Shown: positions 45,021 through 53,985 of the stretch, one piece after another
Position numbering within the stretch: position 1 is the first letter of the stretch
How the letters are laid out: each line of letters opens with the position of its first letter
Origin: Pirellulales bacterium
Lineage (GTDB): Bacteria > Planctomycetota > Planctomycetia > Pirellulales > Thermoguttaceae
Direction of reading: 5' to 3'
Assembly (NCBI GenBank): GCA_020846145.1
Contig: JADLEL010000051.1
Span: 1-64,000 of the forward strand
Length of the DNA: 64,000 bases
Made by a program: the position numbers and the translations under genes
The notes under the pieces: model-generated
What the model was told of the DNA's origin: nothing
Databases searched by the model: none
The model's input: the letters and a program-made list of their open reading frames with translations, nothing else

Positions 45021-45053
45021 CGTTTAGCCCCCGCGTCCGCGCGGGGGCGAACC
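45021..45053. repeat. CGTTTAGCCCCCGCG hairpin
   Basis: GCCCCCGCG-TC-CGCGCGGGGGC is a strong GC hairpin carrying the TTTAGCCC end of the family seen at 19, 3699 and 33094. It sits 30 bp after clpX and could terminate it, but there is no T run. Confidence 0.7.
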
Positions 45054-45117
45054 GTTTCTTGATACATATATTCCCAATTGAAATATAATTGCAGTATTCC
45101 TTTTCCCTCCCTGAGCC

Positions 45118-46131
45118 ATGCAATACACCCTCCGCGATTTATTGCTCGTGTTCGTCCTCCTCGCTTCGGCGATGGGGGCGTTCGGAACGTGGGGGATCGC
45201 TGTAGCGGTAATTTTGCTTGTAATTATAATTGGTGTGCGATGCAATTCTCCGCGTATTTGGACATTATTGTTTCTCGGCCTCTTTTTAGGAGTGTTTGTT
45301 CTACTGATGCTCGTTTATTTACTGCTTTCACCCGTTTCAAGGGCGAGTCCATTAACACGCAGGATTCAATGTGCAAATAACCTCAAGCAGATAACGCTTG
45401 GTTTGTATAATGTTTTGGACGCGTATCAATATAGGCATCTCCCGCCGGCGTATCTCACCGATGCCGTGAACAAACCTATGGTAAGCTGGCGGACTTTAAT
45501 CTTAGCAAGTATGGGGTATGACAACCTATTATGGTCATCTTGCCGCGATAAGCCGTGGAATGATCCGATGAATAAAGAATTTACAGAGATGATAATATCA
45601 GAATTCATTTGTCCTAGTAACACGGATGGATCTTTAAGAGCTATAACGAATTATGTTGCCATAACTGGTTCATGTACTCTTTGGCCGGGTAGCAATTATC
45701 ACAGTTGGAAAGACATACCCGATGGATTAGAATATACAATTCTGGTTATTGAACTGCCTCATTCCAAAATCTTAAGGGCCGAGCCGCGCGATCTGACTTT
45801 TGAGCAAGTTTGCAAAGCGATCGATGCTGATCCAGAATTGGAAATGTTTGCGGCGCATGAGATTGATCGTGGATTTTTCTGTTTGCCGGATAAGGGAGCC
45901 AATGTGGCGTTTGCCGATGGCAAAGTTCGATTTTTATCGACCGGCTTCTTGCATAAATATCTGAAAGCGATGCTCACACGCGACGGTGGGGAGAAGGTCG
46001 ATTTTGACGATTCACCCCCGCGATTGAACTGGCCGCGGTTTGTCGGCATGGCGGTTTTGGCGGTTTCGGTTATTTGTTTGTTACCCCGCCCTAAATGGGA
46101 ATCGGCTGCTTCTCAGCAAATCACCGGGTAA
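45118..46131 (+). CDS. DUF1559-type (pilin-like secreted) protein with N-terminal membrane helices
   Basis: A 337-aa planctomycete DUF1559 protein. The N-terminus MQYTLRDLLLVFVLLASAMG plus two further hydrophobic segments (to about residue 75) make a multi-helix anchor, rather than the single prepilin helix of classic members. The family signature CANNLKQITLGLYNVLDAYQ follows, then ISEFICPSNTDGS, and the C-terminal VAFADGKVRFLS. A last helix (FVGMAVLAVSVICLL) is near the end. Codon use is clearly more A/T-rich than in clpX or the next gene. The function of the family is unknown. Confidence 0.85.
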   Translation: MQYTLRDLLLVFVLLASAMGAFGTWGIAVAVILLVIIIGVRCNSPRIWTLLFLGLFLGVFVLLMLVYLLLSPVSRASPLTRRIQCANNLKQITLGLYNVLDAYQYRHLPPAYLTDAVNKPMVSWRTLILASMGYDNLLWSSCRDKPWNDPMNKEFTEMIISEFICPSNTDGSLRAITNYVAITGSCTLWPGSNYHSWKDIPDGLEYTILVIELPHSKILRAEPRDLTFEQVCKAIDADPELEMFAAHEIDRGFFCLPDKGANVAFADGKVRFLSTGFLHKYLKAMLTRDGGEKVDFDDSPPRLNWPRFVGMAVLAVSVICLLPRPKWESAASQQITG

Positions 46132-46594
46132 AATCGCGGTCCGAGCAGCGAAAAGGACCATTTTTCGCGGTTTTTTACCCCCCGCGGGAAATATATTCGC
46201 AAAATGCTTGCATTAAATCCGATCTATTTGTTAGATTAGGGGTAATGCATCCCTGATGTTCTCTGGTCGTACCCCTCATCCTTGATTTCGCATGCATCGG
46301 TCGTCGGCATCGGTTTAGTCGTATCGAAAGAATCCGGCGGGCAATAGTGATAATCGCGTTTCGCGGTCCGCGCCAGTAAAAGACATTTCCTCAAACCGAA
46401 AGGAGGCCTAAAATCCCGCGATGTTTTTTCGTTCCGCCGCCCGAACGGGCCAACAATTCCTCCGGCGGCGGCTTGGGGGGGTGAAAACAAAGGGCAAGTC
46501 GAATCGTTCGCTGCTCGCGATGAGGTTGCATTTCCTCCTCGGCGCGAACGCATCTCGTAAAAAACCTTTGTTTTTTAAGGAGCAAAGAATCGCC
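46132..46594. other. Intergenic region with a possible promoter
   Basis: 463 bp with no gene I can support. TTGCAT (46208) and TTAGAT (46231) are 17 nt apart and could be a weak promoter for the next gene. An AAAGGAGG before ATG 46421 would allow a 58-residue longer start for the downstream protein, but that extension is Arg-rich and unlike the family. Confidence 0.4.
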
Positions 46595-48388
46595 ATGACT
46601 CGGCCCATTGATCCCTACCATCGCTTTTTAGGCATTCCGCCGCATCTGCAGCCTCCCAATCTCTATCGCTTGCTGGGGCTGGAACTCTTCGAGCGCAATT
46701 CCGACGTCATCGAGGACGCCGCCGAACGGCAGATGGCCCACGTTCGCAAATACGAGGGCACCCCCTACGCCGACGCCGCGAAGAAATTGATCGAGGAACT
46801 GGCGCAGGCGCGGGTTTGCCTGCTCCTTCCCGACCGCAAGGCGGCATACGATGCGGCCCTGCGGAAGCAACTCGCTTCGGCAACGGCACCCGCTCTCGCT
46901 CCGGCCCGGCCATTCGTCGCCGCCGGTCCGCCGTCGGAGGAAGAAGAAGAGGAACTGATCCTCGTGCCCGATAAGCCGCGGAAGGCTGCTCCTTCACCGC
47001 CGGCTCCGTCAAAGTCGGGCAGCGGGGTCGCGCTGCATCGCGCCGCGTCCGCCGCGAGCGGAAGCGCCGCATCGCTCCCGCCCGCCGCGCCGCGGCCGGT
47101 CTCTCCGCCTGCGGCCGCCAAGGACTACTCGCCCGTCGATCCGTTGAAATACGAGCCGCCCTATTTGGGCGAATACCGCCGCCGATTTTTCGAAACGCTC
47201 TTGAAGGTCGCCATCGTTATTTTTATCCTGATTCTGTCGCTCTTATTATTCAATGCGTTCCTGCTGCCTTGGTTGAAAGAAGGGCGTACCGCCCGCGAGC
47301 CGTCCCCCGGGGAGGAAGCCGAAACTTCCGCGCCCGCGAAATATATGCCTCCGCCTCCGCCTTCCCTGCCGAATCCCGCGAACGACGATGCGGCGACGGA
47401 GGCGGAGAACTCTCCGCTAAGCGAAATTCCCGCGGAAAATCCGCCCGATCCGGAATCCGAACGCGTCTCGATCTACAAGACGATCCAAACCGCGATCCGC
47501 AACGATAAAATCCGCCGCACGCGTTGCGTGGGGGACGATTCCGGCGAGGATTTCGAGGCCAAGCACGGCGACGGCGGGCTGTTGGTCGCGCTCAAACTGA
47601 CCTGGAAAAAATTCGGCAAGAACGGCGAATCGCGCGCGGTGGCTTCGCTGCAACCGGAGTATTCGACGCCGCTCGGCTACATCAAAGGAAGCATTATCGG
47701 CACGCCCCAGAAGAACGGCGTGCGTTTCCTGGCGCGGCAAGGGTACGCCGTCGGCGCGCTGAAAATCAACTGCACTCCCGGCGGCCGGGACAAGATCGGC
47801 AGGATCATCGGCCTGCGAATCGTCTTCATGCGCGTCGAGGGATTGCGGTTGAATCCGAAAGATTCCTACCTGAGTTCCCCCTTTCCGCTCGAGCATTCGG
47901 TCCCCTTCGACGCTCCGGAAATCGGCGGGAACGGCGATTTGATCGTCGGACTTTTCGGTAGCGCTTCCGGGGAGGATTTGCTTTCCTTGGGCTTGCTTTT
48001 CGTGAAGCAGAGTCCCCCTCCCGCGAACGCCGATTCGCGGCAAACGCCGCCGAACGCCGTGAATCCCTCCGGGGAAACGCCCTTGCCGCCGGAGGGCAAG
48101 GAATACTTCCTCGGCAGTTGGCACATCTACGAGGACGGCCGATTCAGTTCGACGATCGCGCTCCACGGGAACGGCAACGCCCGCGATCCCCGCTATCACG
48201 AAAAGGGGGGCAAGTGGGAGTGGAAGGACGACCGCGCGCGAATCCTCTGGAAAGACGGCTGGACGGACGTCCTAAAGCGCGACGGCGATACGGTGCGGAA
48301 ACACTCCTTCGCCCCCGGCGATCCCGAAGAACGTTTCCCCGTCAATGAAGGAACCGCCGCGAGAAGCCCAAAGTCCCTTGAGGAATAG
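46595..48388 (+). CDS. Membrane protein with J-domain-like N-terminal module
   Basis: A 597-aa protein. The N-terminal ~80 residues, MTRPIDPYHRFLGIPPHLQP then YRLLGLELFERNSDVIEDAA and ending KAAYDAALRKQL, are a DnaJ-like helical module common in planctomycete membrane proteins but without the HPD motif. A Pro/Ala linker follows (about 90-195). One membrane helix (LLKVAIVIFILILSLLLFNAF) is at about 205-228, then an acidic Pro-rich spacer. The rest (about 290-597) is a globular domain ending in a beta-rich stretch (SWHIYEDGRFSSTIALHGNG). AAGGAG lies before the chosen ATG. Signalling or quality control are possible roles, without direct evidence. Confidence 0.75.
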   Translation: MTRPIDPYHRFLGIPPHLQPPNLYRLLGLELFERNSDVIEDAAERQMAHVRKYEGTPYADAAKKLIEELAQARVCLLLPDRKAAYDAALRKQLASATAPALAPARPFVAAGPPSEEEEEELILVPDKPRKAAPSPPAPSKSGSGVALHRAASAASGSAASLPPAAPRPVSPPAAAKDYSPVDPLKYEPPYLGEYRRRFFETLLKVAIVIFILILSLLLFNAFLLPWLKEGRTAREPSPGEEAETSAPAKYMPPPPPSLPNPANDDAATEAENSPLSEIPAENPPDPESERVSIYKTIQTAIRNDKIRRTRCVGDDSGEDFEAKHGDGGLLVALKLTWKKFGKNGESRAVASLQPEYSTPLGYIKGSIIGTPQKNGVRFLARQGYAVGALKINCTPGGRDKIGRIIGLRIVFMRVEGLRLNPKDSYLSSPFPLEHSVPFDAPEIGGNGDLIVGLFGSASGEDLLSLGLLFVKQSPPPANADSRQTPPNAVNPSGETPLPPEGKEYFLGSWHIYEDGRFSSTIALHGNGNARDPRYHEKGGKWEWKDDRARILWKDGWTDVLKRDGDTVRKHSFAPGDPEERFPVNEGTAARSPKSLEE

Positions 48389-48421
48389 CCGATAGGAAGC
48401 CGTTCCTCTGCCGGAGAGTCG

Positions 48422-51400
48422 CTACGGCCTTCTCGGGGCGTTATGATTGTGGTTATTGGGATTGTTTTTCGGCGGGGTATTGGGGGGCGCGGAAGGTTTT
48501 TTGTCGGCAGCGACTTCCTTGGGCGGTTCCTGGCCGAGCGCTTCGAGCAGTTGGCGGCGGAGTTCGGGGCCGCGCATGCCGGGGCCGAGTTTGATGACTT
48601 TCATTTGAGAGGCGGGCGCGGCGGCGGCGTCCAAATCCAAGATCATCCTCTTCACCTGCTCGAACAGATACGCCGGCGCGGAAAGCACGATGGTATTCGA
48701 AAGTTCGTCGGCGGCGATCGAGAGCGAGCCCTTGAATTTCGGCATTTTTTGCTCTTTTTTGCCGTCGCCGGAATCGAACGTGATCGAGAAGCCGCGGTTC
48801 GCGTCGCGTTCGCCGTTCTTGCCGGCGAAGGCCTTGTCGTTGGTGCTCAACAAGTCGCGGTAAACGTCCTTCACCGTTTCGACGATGACCTCGGCCTTGG
48901 AGTATTCCAAGGGAATTGTTTCGGTCAAGCGGGTCGATTGCGCGTCGGCGGGGATGGGCTGATCGTAAAGTTTGATCAGCTCCTCGATGGTCTGAAGCTG
49001 CTTGGCGTCGGCCCCTTGGACGAGAATGCTGTTGGTGTCCGAATCGGTGATGAATCTCAAGGGCCGCCGCTTCGAAAGCCGCCCCGCTTTGTCGTCGTCC
49101 CCGGTGCTCGAAACGCCGTATTCCATCTCGATCCAAAACGGCAGGGCACGGCCCGGCTTTTTCAGGTCGTTCTTGAAAAACTCCTCGAGATTCAGCGCGA
49201 CGCCGTAGGCCAGGCAGTATTTCAGGTGGAAGACCTTGTAATCTTTCTTGGCTTCGGCCAACTGGCCCGCCAAGTCCTCGAAAAGTTCGAGGGCCTGGAG
49301 GTCGTCGGAGGTAACGGCGATCCGCCCGTCGGGCGTCAGTTCGACTTTCACCGGCGGAGTTTTCGCCGGCAGATTGGCCGCCGCGGAGCGGGGACGTTCG
49401 ACGGCCGCATCGCCGCCCAATTGCGCGAACTTGACGATCGCGCGCTGCTGCTCGTCCGGCGGAATATTTTCCTCGAAACGCATCGCGCTCGGCTCGGAAA
49501 TGGGCGCCGCTTGCGGCGATTTCGCGCTGGGCGGGGAGGGTTTGATTTCCAACGGATTCGGCGAGACCGACCCCCACGCTTGCTGAATGCGTTCGAGCAA
49601 GGCCTTGGCATCTTCGCTACCGGCGGTCTCGATGATCCGCCGCCTCGTGCCGGGGCCGTCCATCGCGGGAACTTCGCCCAGTTTCTGGAGCAGGTTATCG
49701 ACCTCGGCCAATTCCACGTCGTTCGCCCAGAGGATGAGTTGGTTGTGCTCCACGTCGGCATCGACGCGGAAGGCGTTATTGGTTTGGCCGGAATCGCCGC
49801 CGGAAGAAGAATAACGATCCCAGTAGGAATTCGAACGGGACTTGTCTTTCTTATCGCCGTTGATCATGAATTCGACCGTGCCCGCCACGTAGTCGGCGGC
49901 GAGCCGCCGCAATCGCCTGACGGCGATTTGGCGCTCGCTGCCGCTGAGCTTCTCGACGAGCGCGCCGATGATCGCGTGATCGGCCAGCGGCCCGAAGACG
50001 ATGATCGCCTTGTTCTTTCGATCGACTTGCAGATTCGTGCTGGGATCGAGGTTGCCGATCTCGCGCAAGGTATTGACCAGCGTATCCGGCTCGACGCCGG
50101 TGAGCCGATAGACCTGCGTCCGGCCGACGTTGGCCAACAGCGACGTGGGGGAGCCGACCGGCACGTCGAGCGTTTCCACGACTTGCACGATGAGCGCCAT
50201 TTTATCGGGCGGGGCGTAGGCCAAGATGCTGTTCTTCCGCGGATTGACGACGAAATACATCCCCGCCTGCGCCGCGGGCGGCTTGTTCTGCTGTCCCGGC
50301 GGCTGGCCGCCCTGGGGATTTCCGCCCTGGCGGGCCATCATTTCCTGCTGATGCTGCAATTGCTGCATCATTTCCGGCGTCATGGCTTGGCCGCCCTGGC
50401 CGGGTTGCGGCATCGACGGCCCTTTCTCCTTCCCCAGAAGCTCGTCGAGTTGCTTCCGCACTTCCTCGGCACGGGCAAAGCGAAGAATGAATTCCTTGAC
50501 GCTCCGCTGCTGGCCGCCGGGCGTTTGCGAATTGTTCAACAAGGCGTAGATCTCCCGCAAATTCACCACCGCATCGACCGCCTCGAGCCGATTGGTGAGC
50601 CGCAGGGGAATCAGCTTCCCGTTGGGGCTTTTCATCTGATCCAATTCCGCGACGGCTGAATCGGCGGTCATTTTTTCCAAGGCGAAGGAGACTTTCACGA
50701 ATTCGTAGGGCTGGCGATCCTTCAGCTCTTCCGGCGCGACGCGCGGCACCAAACTCAGGTCGAGCTTCTTGACGTTCACCACCGAGAGCGTCTCGCCCCG
50801 CGTAAGCAGCGTGAATCCGCGGGCGAGGAGATATTGATTGATCAGGTCGCGCACTTCCGGCACGCTGTAGCCGCGCTGCGTCGAGAGATTGAGATAATCG
50901 CCGGGCATTTCCTGCCAATCGAGACTCATGCCCGATATCTGCGCCAGCCATTCCAGCACCGCCGGCCAAGGCTGGCCGTTGAAATTGAAGGAGACTTTTC
51001 CATCGGGGCCGGGCCGCGCCTTGAGTTCTTCCGGCTTGGGAGGATTGGGCGGTTTCGTCGGATGCTGGAGCGGTTTCGCCGGTTCGTCGGGCTTCGTTTC
51101 GCCGGGCTTGGTTTCGCCGGGCTTCGTTTCACCGGGCTTGCCAGGTTGCTCCCCGGGTTTGCCGGGTTTGTTTTTATCCGGTCCGCCGGGACCGCCGGGG
51201 ATTTCGCCCGGCTTGATCGGTTGCCCGGGAGCATTAGGGGGCAGTGCCGCCGGTTGATCGCCGCTCACGATGACCGTTGCCGGTCCGGCCGGAGTCGCGG
51301 GAGCCGCGGGGGCGGAATACTGAATTGCCGCTTCGGCTTTGACGGGCGGATTATCGGCATGCGCGGGACAGATGCATGCCAGAAAAACAGCTAGACCCGC

Positions 51401-51424
51401 CACGCCCCGGAGCTTGTTTCGCAT
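48422..51424 (-). CDS. Exported secretin-like protein with repeated NolW/N-domains but no visible secretin barrel
   Basis: A 1000-aa exported protein. The start MRNKLRGVAGLAVFLACICP has GGGAGGA upstream and a signal peptide ending AHA. A Pro/Gly-rich region follows with GETKP tandem units (about residues 95-110). From about 140 on, several N0/NolW-type domains recur (FNFNGQPWPAVLEWLAQISG, FVVNPRKNSILAYAPPDKMA, TQVYRLTGVEPDTLVNTLRE, FRVDADVEHNQLILWANDVE, TNSILVQGADAKQLQTIEEL). These are the periplasmic ring modules of GspD-type secretins. The C-terminal secretin signature with its VP-x-IP motif is not visible; the protein ends in a Lys/Pro/Asn-rich tail. It may be a free-standing periplasmic ring or scaffold. 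Convergent with the J-domain-like gene. Confidence 0.75.
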   Translation of the reverse strand: MRNKLRGVAGLAVFLACICPAHADNPPVKAEAAIQYSAPAAPATPAGPATVIVSGDQPAALPPNAPGQPIKPGEIPGGPGGPDKNKPGKPGEQPGKPGETKPGETKPGETKPDEPAKPLQHPTKPPNPPKPEELKARPGPDGKVSFNFNGQPWPAVLEWLAQISGMSLDWQEMPGDYLNLSTQRGYSVPEVRDLINQYLLARGFTLLTRGETLSVVNVKKLDLSLVPRVAPEELKDRQPYEFVKVSFALEKMTADSAVAELDQMKSPNGKLIPLRLTNRLEAVDAVVNLREIYALLNNSQTPGGQQRSVKEFILRFARAEEVRKQLDELLGKEKGPSMPQPGQGGQAMTPEMMQQLQHQQEMMARQGGNPQGGQPPGQQNKPPAAQAGMYFVVNPRKNSILAYAPPDKMALIVQVVETLDVPVGSPTSLLANVGRTQVYRLTGVEPDTLVNTLREIGNLDPSTNLQVDRKNKAIIVFGPLADHAIIGALVEKLSGSERQIAVRRLRRLAADYVAGTVEFMINGDKKDKSRSNSYWDRYSSSGGDSGQTNNAFRVDADVEHNQLILWANDVELAEVDNLLQKLGEVPAMDGPGTRRRIIETAGSEDAKALLERIQQAWGSVSPNPLEIKPSPPSAKSPQAAPISEPSAMRFEENIPPDEQQRAIVKFAQLGGDAAVERPRSAAANLPAKTPPVKVELTPDGRIAVTSDDLQALELFEDLAGQLAEAKKDYKVFHLKYCLAYGVALNLEEFFKNDLKKPGRALPFWIEMEYGVSSTGDDDKAGRLSKRRPLRFITDSDTNSILVQGADAKQLQTIEELIKLYDQPIPADAQSTRLTETIPLEYSKAEVIVETVKDVYRDLLSTNDKAFAGKNGERDANRGFSITFDSGDGKKEQKMPKFKGSLSIAADELSNTIVLSAPAYLFEQVKRMILDLDAAAAPASQMKVIKLGPGMRGPELRRQLLEALGQEPPKEVAADKKPSAPPNTPPKNNPNNHNHNAPRRP

Positions 51425-51481
51425 ATCCCATCCTCCCCAAAATAGACGTTTGCCGGTTCCCCCTCGATAGCGCTGGACATT

Positions 51482-51510
51482 ATTATAACTTCTCCCTGCG
51501 AATAACACAA
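51482..51510 (-). promoter_or_regulatory. Sigma-70-type promoter of the secretin-like gene
   Basis: On the minus strand a perfect TATAAT follows TTGTGT after 17 nt, giving a start near 51475 and a leader of about 50 nt. The rest of the 327-bp divergent gap 51425-51751 shows no gene or palindrome. Confidence 0.55.
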
Positions 51511-51751
51511 TTTCCGGCACGGTAAAATCCTTGTAAATTGTACGGCCCTTCTAGCTCGTTTGTTTATCCCCTGGGCGATATTTTTCGGCGGATATCACGT
51601 TTCCAACCGAGGGGTGCAAGATGTTTATCAGCCAAGAGGACTTTGCAGATTGCCCTGGTTTATCGGCGATAATAGCGGACAATGCATGACGGTTGTGGTA
51701 TTATGGGGGGGTTGGATTTTTCCACTAATGAAATCCCTAGGTACTCCCCCC

Positions 51752-52522
51752 ATGCGCAACTCGTTTCGATCGGCCGCATTTTGTTCCGCTGTTTTTTCGA
51801 TTGCGGCGTTTACGTGCCTGCATCCAATAACGAACGCCCAGGCATCGGACCCAACTCCTTCAGGAAAAAAAACCGCCGCGCTTCCCGCCAACGTCGATCT
51901 TCGTCCCGAATTCAAGAAGTTCGGCTTCGAGCCGAAACGTCAAGGCAAACGCGGCACCTGCTCGGTGTTCACCGTAACCTCGGCGATGGAATTCGCCATC
52001 GCCAAGCGGCTCGGCAAGTCCGCGCCGCTGAGCGTCGAATATCTCAACTGGGCCGCGAATCAGGTCATCCACTACCATGCCGACGGGCAGTTTTTCCATA
52101 ATTTGCTGAAGGGATACGAACGATACGGTATTTGCCGCGAAGCGTTGATGCCCTACCGCAAGAAGTTCGATCCCGCGCTTGCACCTTCGGAAGAAGCGCG
52201 CAGCGACGCGAAAAAAATCGGTTCCGTTCCGGTAGCCATTTCATGGATCAAACCGTGGGGACGGAAAGCCGGACTGACCGACGAGCAAATGAACCAAATC
52301 AAAGAGCGACTGGTCCAGGGATGGCCCGTCGCCGCCGGCGCGGGGCACAGCCGATTGCTCGTCGGCTATCGTGATGATTCCGAGCGGCCGGGCGGAGGGC
52401 TTTTTGTCACCAAGGATTCGGGCAAGGGTGCCTACGCGGAAGTTACCTACGAATGGGCGAAAGCCCATCTCGTCGATGTGTTCTGGATCGAATCGAATCC
52501 CAAAAAAACCGAATCGCGATAG
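51752..52522 (+). CDS. Exported papain-like (C1) cysteine protease homologue with an altered Asn position
   Basis: A 256-aa protein. I chose ATG 51752 because MRNSFRSAAFCSAVFSIAAF gives a signal peptide ending near NAQA; an in-frame ATG at 51728 is also possible. The mature part opens with the papain-type NVDLRPEF. The oxyanion Gln and catalytic Cys are in QGKRGTCSVFTVTSAMEFA, and the catalytic His is in GAGHSRLLVGYRDD. The third position, normally Asn in NSWG, reads FVTKDSGKG, so Asp replaces Asn; activity may be reduced or retuned. Expected location is periplasm or outside the cell. It is divergent from the secretin-like gene and convergent with apgM. Confidence 0.8.
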   Translation: MRNSFRSAAFCSAVFSIAAFTCLHPITNAQASDPTPSGKKTAALPANVDLRPEFKKFGFEPKRQGKRGTCSVFTVTSAMEFAIAKRLGKSAPLSVEYLNWAANQVIHYHADGQFFHNLLKGYERYGICREALMPYRKKFDPALAPSEEARSDAKKIGSVPVAISWIKPWGRKAGLTDEQMNQIKERLVQGWPVAAGAGHSRLLVGYRDDSERPGGGLFVTKDSGKGAYAEVTYEWAKAHLVDVFWIESNPKKTESR

Positions 52523-52542
52523 TGGTCCGACAAAATCAAATT

Positions 52543-52618
52543 GACAGGTTCATGTTGGGGCGATAGTTGTACTATCGCCCCAGGGATGGCAGTGCAACTG
52601 CCATCCCAACAACCTGTC
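52543..52618. repeat. Compound palindrome: two hairpins within outer GACAGGTT/AACCTGTC arms
   Basis: Outer arms GACAGGTT and AACCTGTC enclose GTTGGGG/CCCAAC and two perfect inner hairpins, GGGGCGATAG-TTGTA-CTATCGCCCC and GGGATGGCAG-TGCAA-CTGCCATCCC. The fold would be a branched junction. It lies between two convergent genes; an extra CCTGTCATT copy follows at about 52625. Confidence 0.9.
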
Positions 52619-52686
52619 ATTCAACCTGTCATTTTATGGTTGGCGGAACACGAGAACGGATTGTTACGTTTCGTCGATCGAAACCA

Positions 52687-53892
52687 TCACGCGCCGAATT
52701 TTCCCAGCTTGCCGGCGTGTGCCAGGGCCAGCGGCATCAGATAAACCGCCGAAAACTGGCCCAATCCGCCGCAAAGCGTTTCCCGCTCGCCAAATTTCTG
52801 GCAGCCGTCGGGCCGGCAGGCGGGGGATGACAAAAGCACCGGCACCGGATGCCAACTGTGGCTCGCTAGCGCCGCCGGCGTACTGTGGTCGCCGGTTACG
52901 ACGAGCACGTCCGGCTTCAAGGCCGCCACGCGGGGTACGATCGCGTCGAACTGCTCGATCATCTTCACCTTCTCGGCGAAATTACCGTCCTCGCCGCGGC
53001 TGTCGGTGTATTTGAAATGCACGAAAAAGAAATCGTAGTTCTTCCACTCCTTTTCCAAGACATCGATCTCTTCCTGCAGCGTGTTCGGCTCGCCGACGAT
53101 CTCCATGCCGACCAACTGGGCCAATCCCTTGTACATGGGATAAACCGCGATCGCCGCCGCCTTGAGGCCGTAAACTTCTTCGTAGGAGGGGATGTGCGGC
53201 GCGGCCGAGAAACCGCGCATCGTCAGCCCGTTGGCTTTCGGTTGTCCGGCGAGAATTTTCACCGCCTGCGCGTAGAACTGCTTGGCGACTTCGGCCGTCT
53301 TCCGGCTGGCGTCGTCGTGTGCGACCGGATCGAGCGGCGGCACGCCGGTCTTTTGCGGATCGGTATCGGCCACGCGGCCGCCGAGTCCTTCGCCGCGAAA
53401 GATCACGCAAAAACGATGCTCCTTGACCGGCTCGACGAACACCTCCACGCCGGGTATTTTCACTTCGCGGAGTTTAATGGCCAGCGGGCCGCTTTCCTCG
53501 CTGGCGATGCGGCCGGCGCGGCGATCGGAGATATTTCCCGCGGCGTCGAGCGTGCAGAAATTGCAGCGAATGGCGACGTCCTTCGGTCCGAGCTTGAAAC
53601 CCACGCCGGTGGCCTCGAGCGCGCCGCGGCCGATGAGGTACTTCACCGGTTCGTATCCGAAAAGCCCTAAGTGTCCCGGCCCGCTGCCGGGGGTGATGCC
53701 CGGCGCGATCGGATTCATGCTCCCCAACACGCCGGCTTTGGCCAAGGCGTCGAGATTGGGGGTCTTGGCGGCCTCCAACTCGGTCGGTCCGCCCGGTTCG
53801 ACGGGCAGGCCGCCGATGCCGTCGGCGATGAGAAACACGATTTTCGAGTCGGTCTTCATCTTGAGTTCGCGGACGAGTGCTTGAATATCCAC
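52687..53892 (-). CDS. apgM: 2,3-bisphosphoglycerate-independent phosphoglycerate mutase, archaeal-type
   Basis: ApgM interconverts 3- and 2-phosphoglycerate in glycolysis, in the cytoplasm. The 401-aa protein has normal family length. It starts with MDIQALVRELKMKTDSKIVF, followed by the metal-binding LIADGIGGLP. The phosphoserine site lies in APGITPGSGPGHLGLFGYEP, with IGRGALEATG after it. The C-terminal metal site is in VVTGDHSTPAALASHSWHPV. It is divergent from pgi across only 93 bp, so the two glycolytic genes probably share a control region. Confidence 0.94.
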   Translation of the reverse strand: MDIQALVRELKMKTDSKIVFLIADGIGGLPVEPGGPTELEAAKTPNLDALAKAGVLGSMNPIAPGITPGSGPGHLGLFGYEPVKYLIGRGALEATGVGFKLGPKDVAIRCNFCTLDAAGNISDRRAGRIASEESGPLAIKLREVKIPGVEVFVEPVKEHRFCVIFRGEGLGGRVADTDPQKTGVPPLDPVAHDDASRKTAEVAKQFYAQAVKILAGQPKANGLTMRGFSAAPHIPSYEEVYGLKAAAIAVYPMYKGLAQLVGMEIVGEPNTLQEEIDVLEKEWKNYDFFFVHFKYTDSRGEDGNFAEKVKMIEQFDAIVPRVAALKPDVLVVTGDHSTPAALASHSWHPVPVLLSSPACRPDGCQKFGERETLCGGLGQFSAVYLMPLALAHAGKLGKFGA

Positions 53893-53985
53893 GGCAAGTC
53901 TCCTGGTAATATTTGCGGAAAAAAGCTACAATTTCCCAAAAGTACCAAAAAAAACCGGAAAAACAAGTCTCCCGCTTTCATAATC

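Noticed and set aside
48443-50659. 738-aa plus-strand ORF antisense to the secretin-like gene
   Set aside because: Low-complexity Gly/Arg/Phe composition and exact codon-mirror of the real minus-strand gene.
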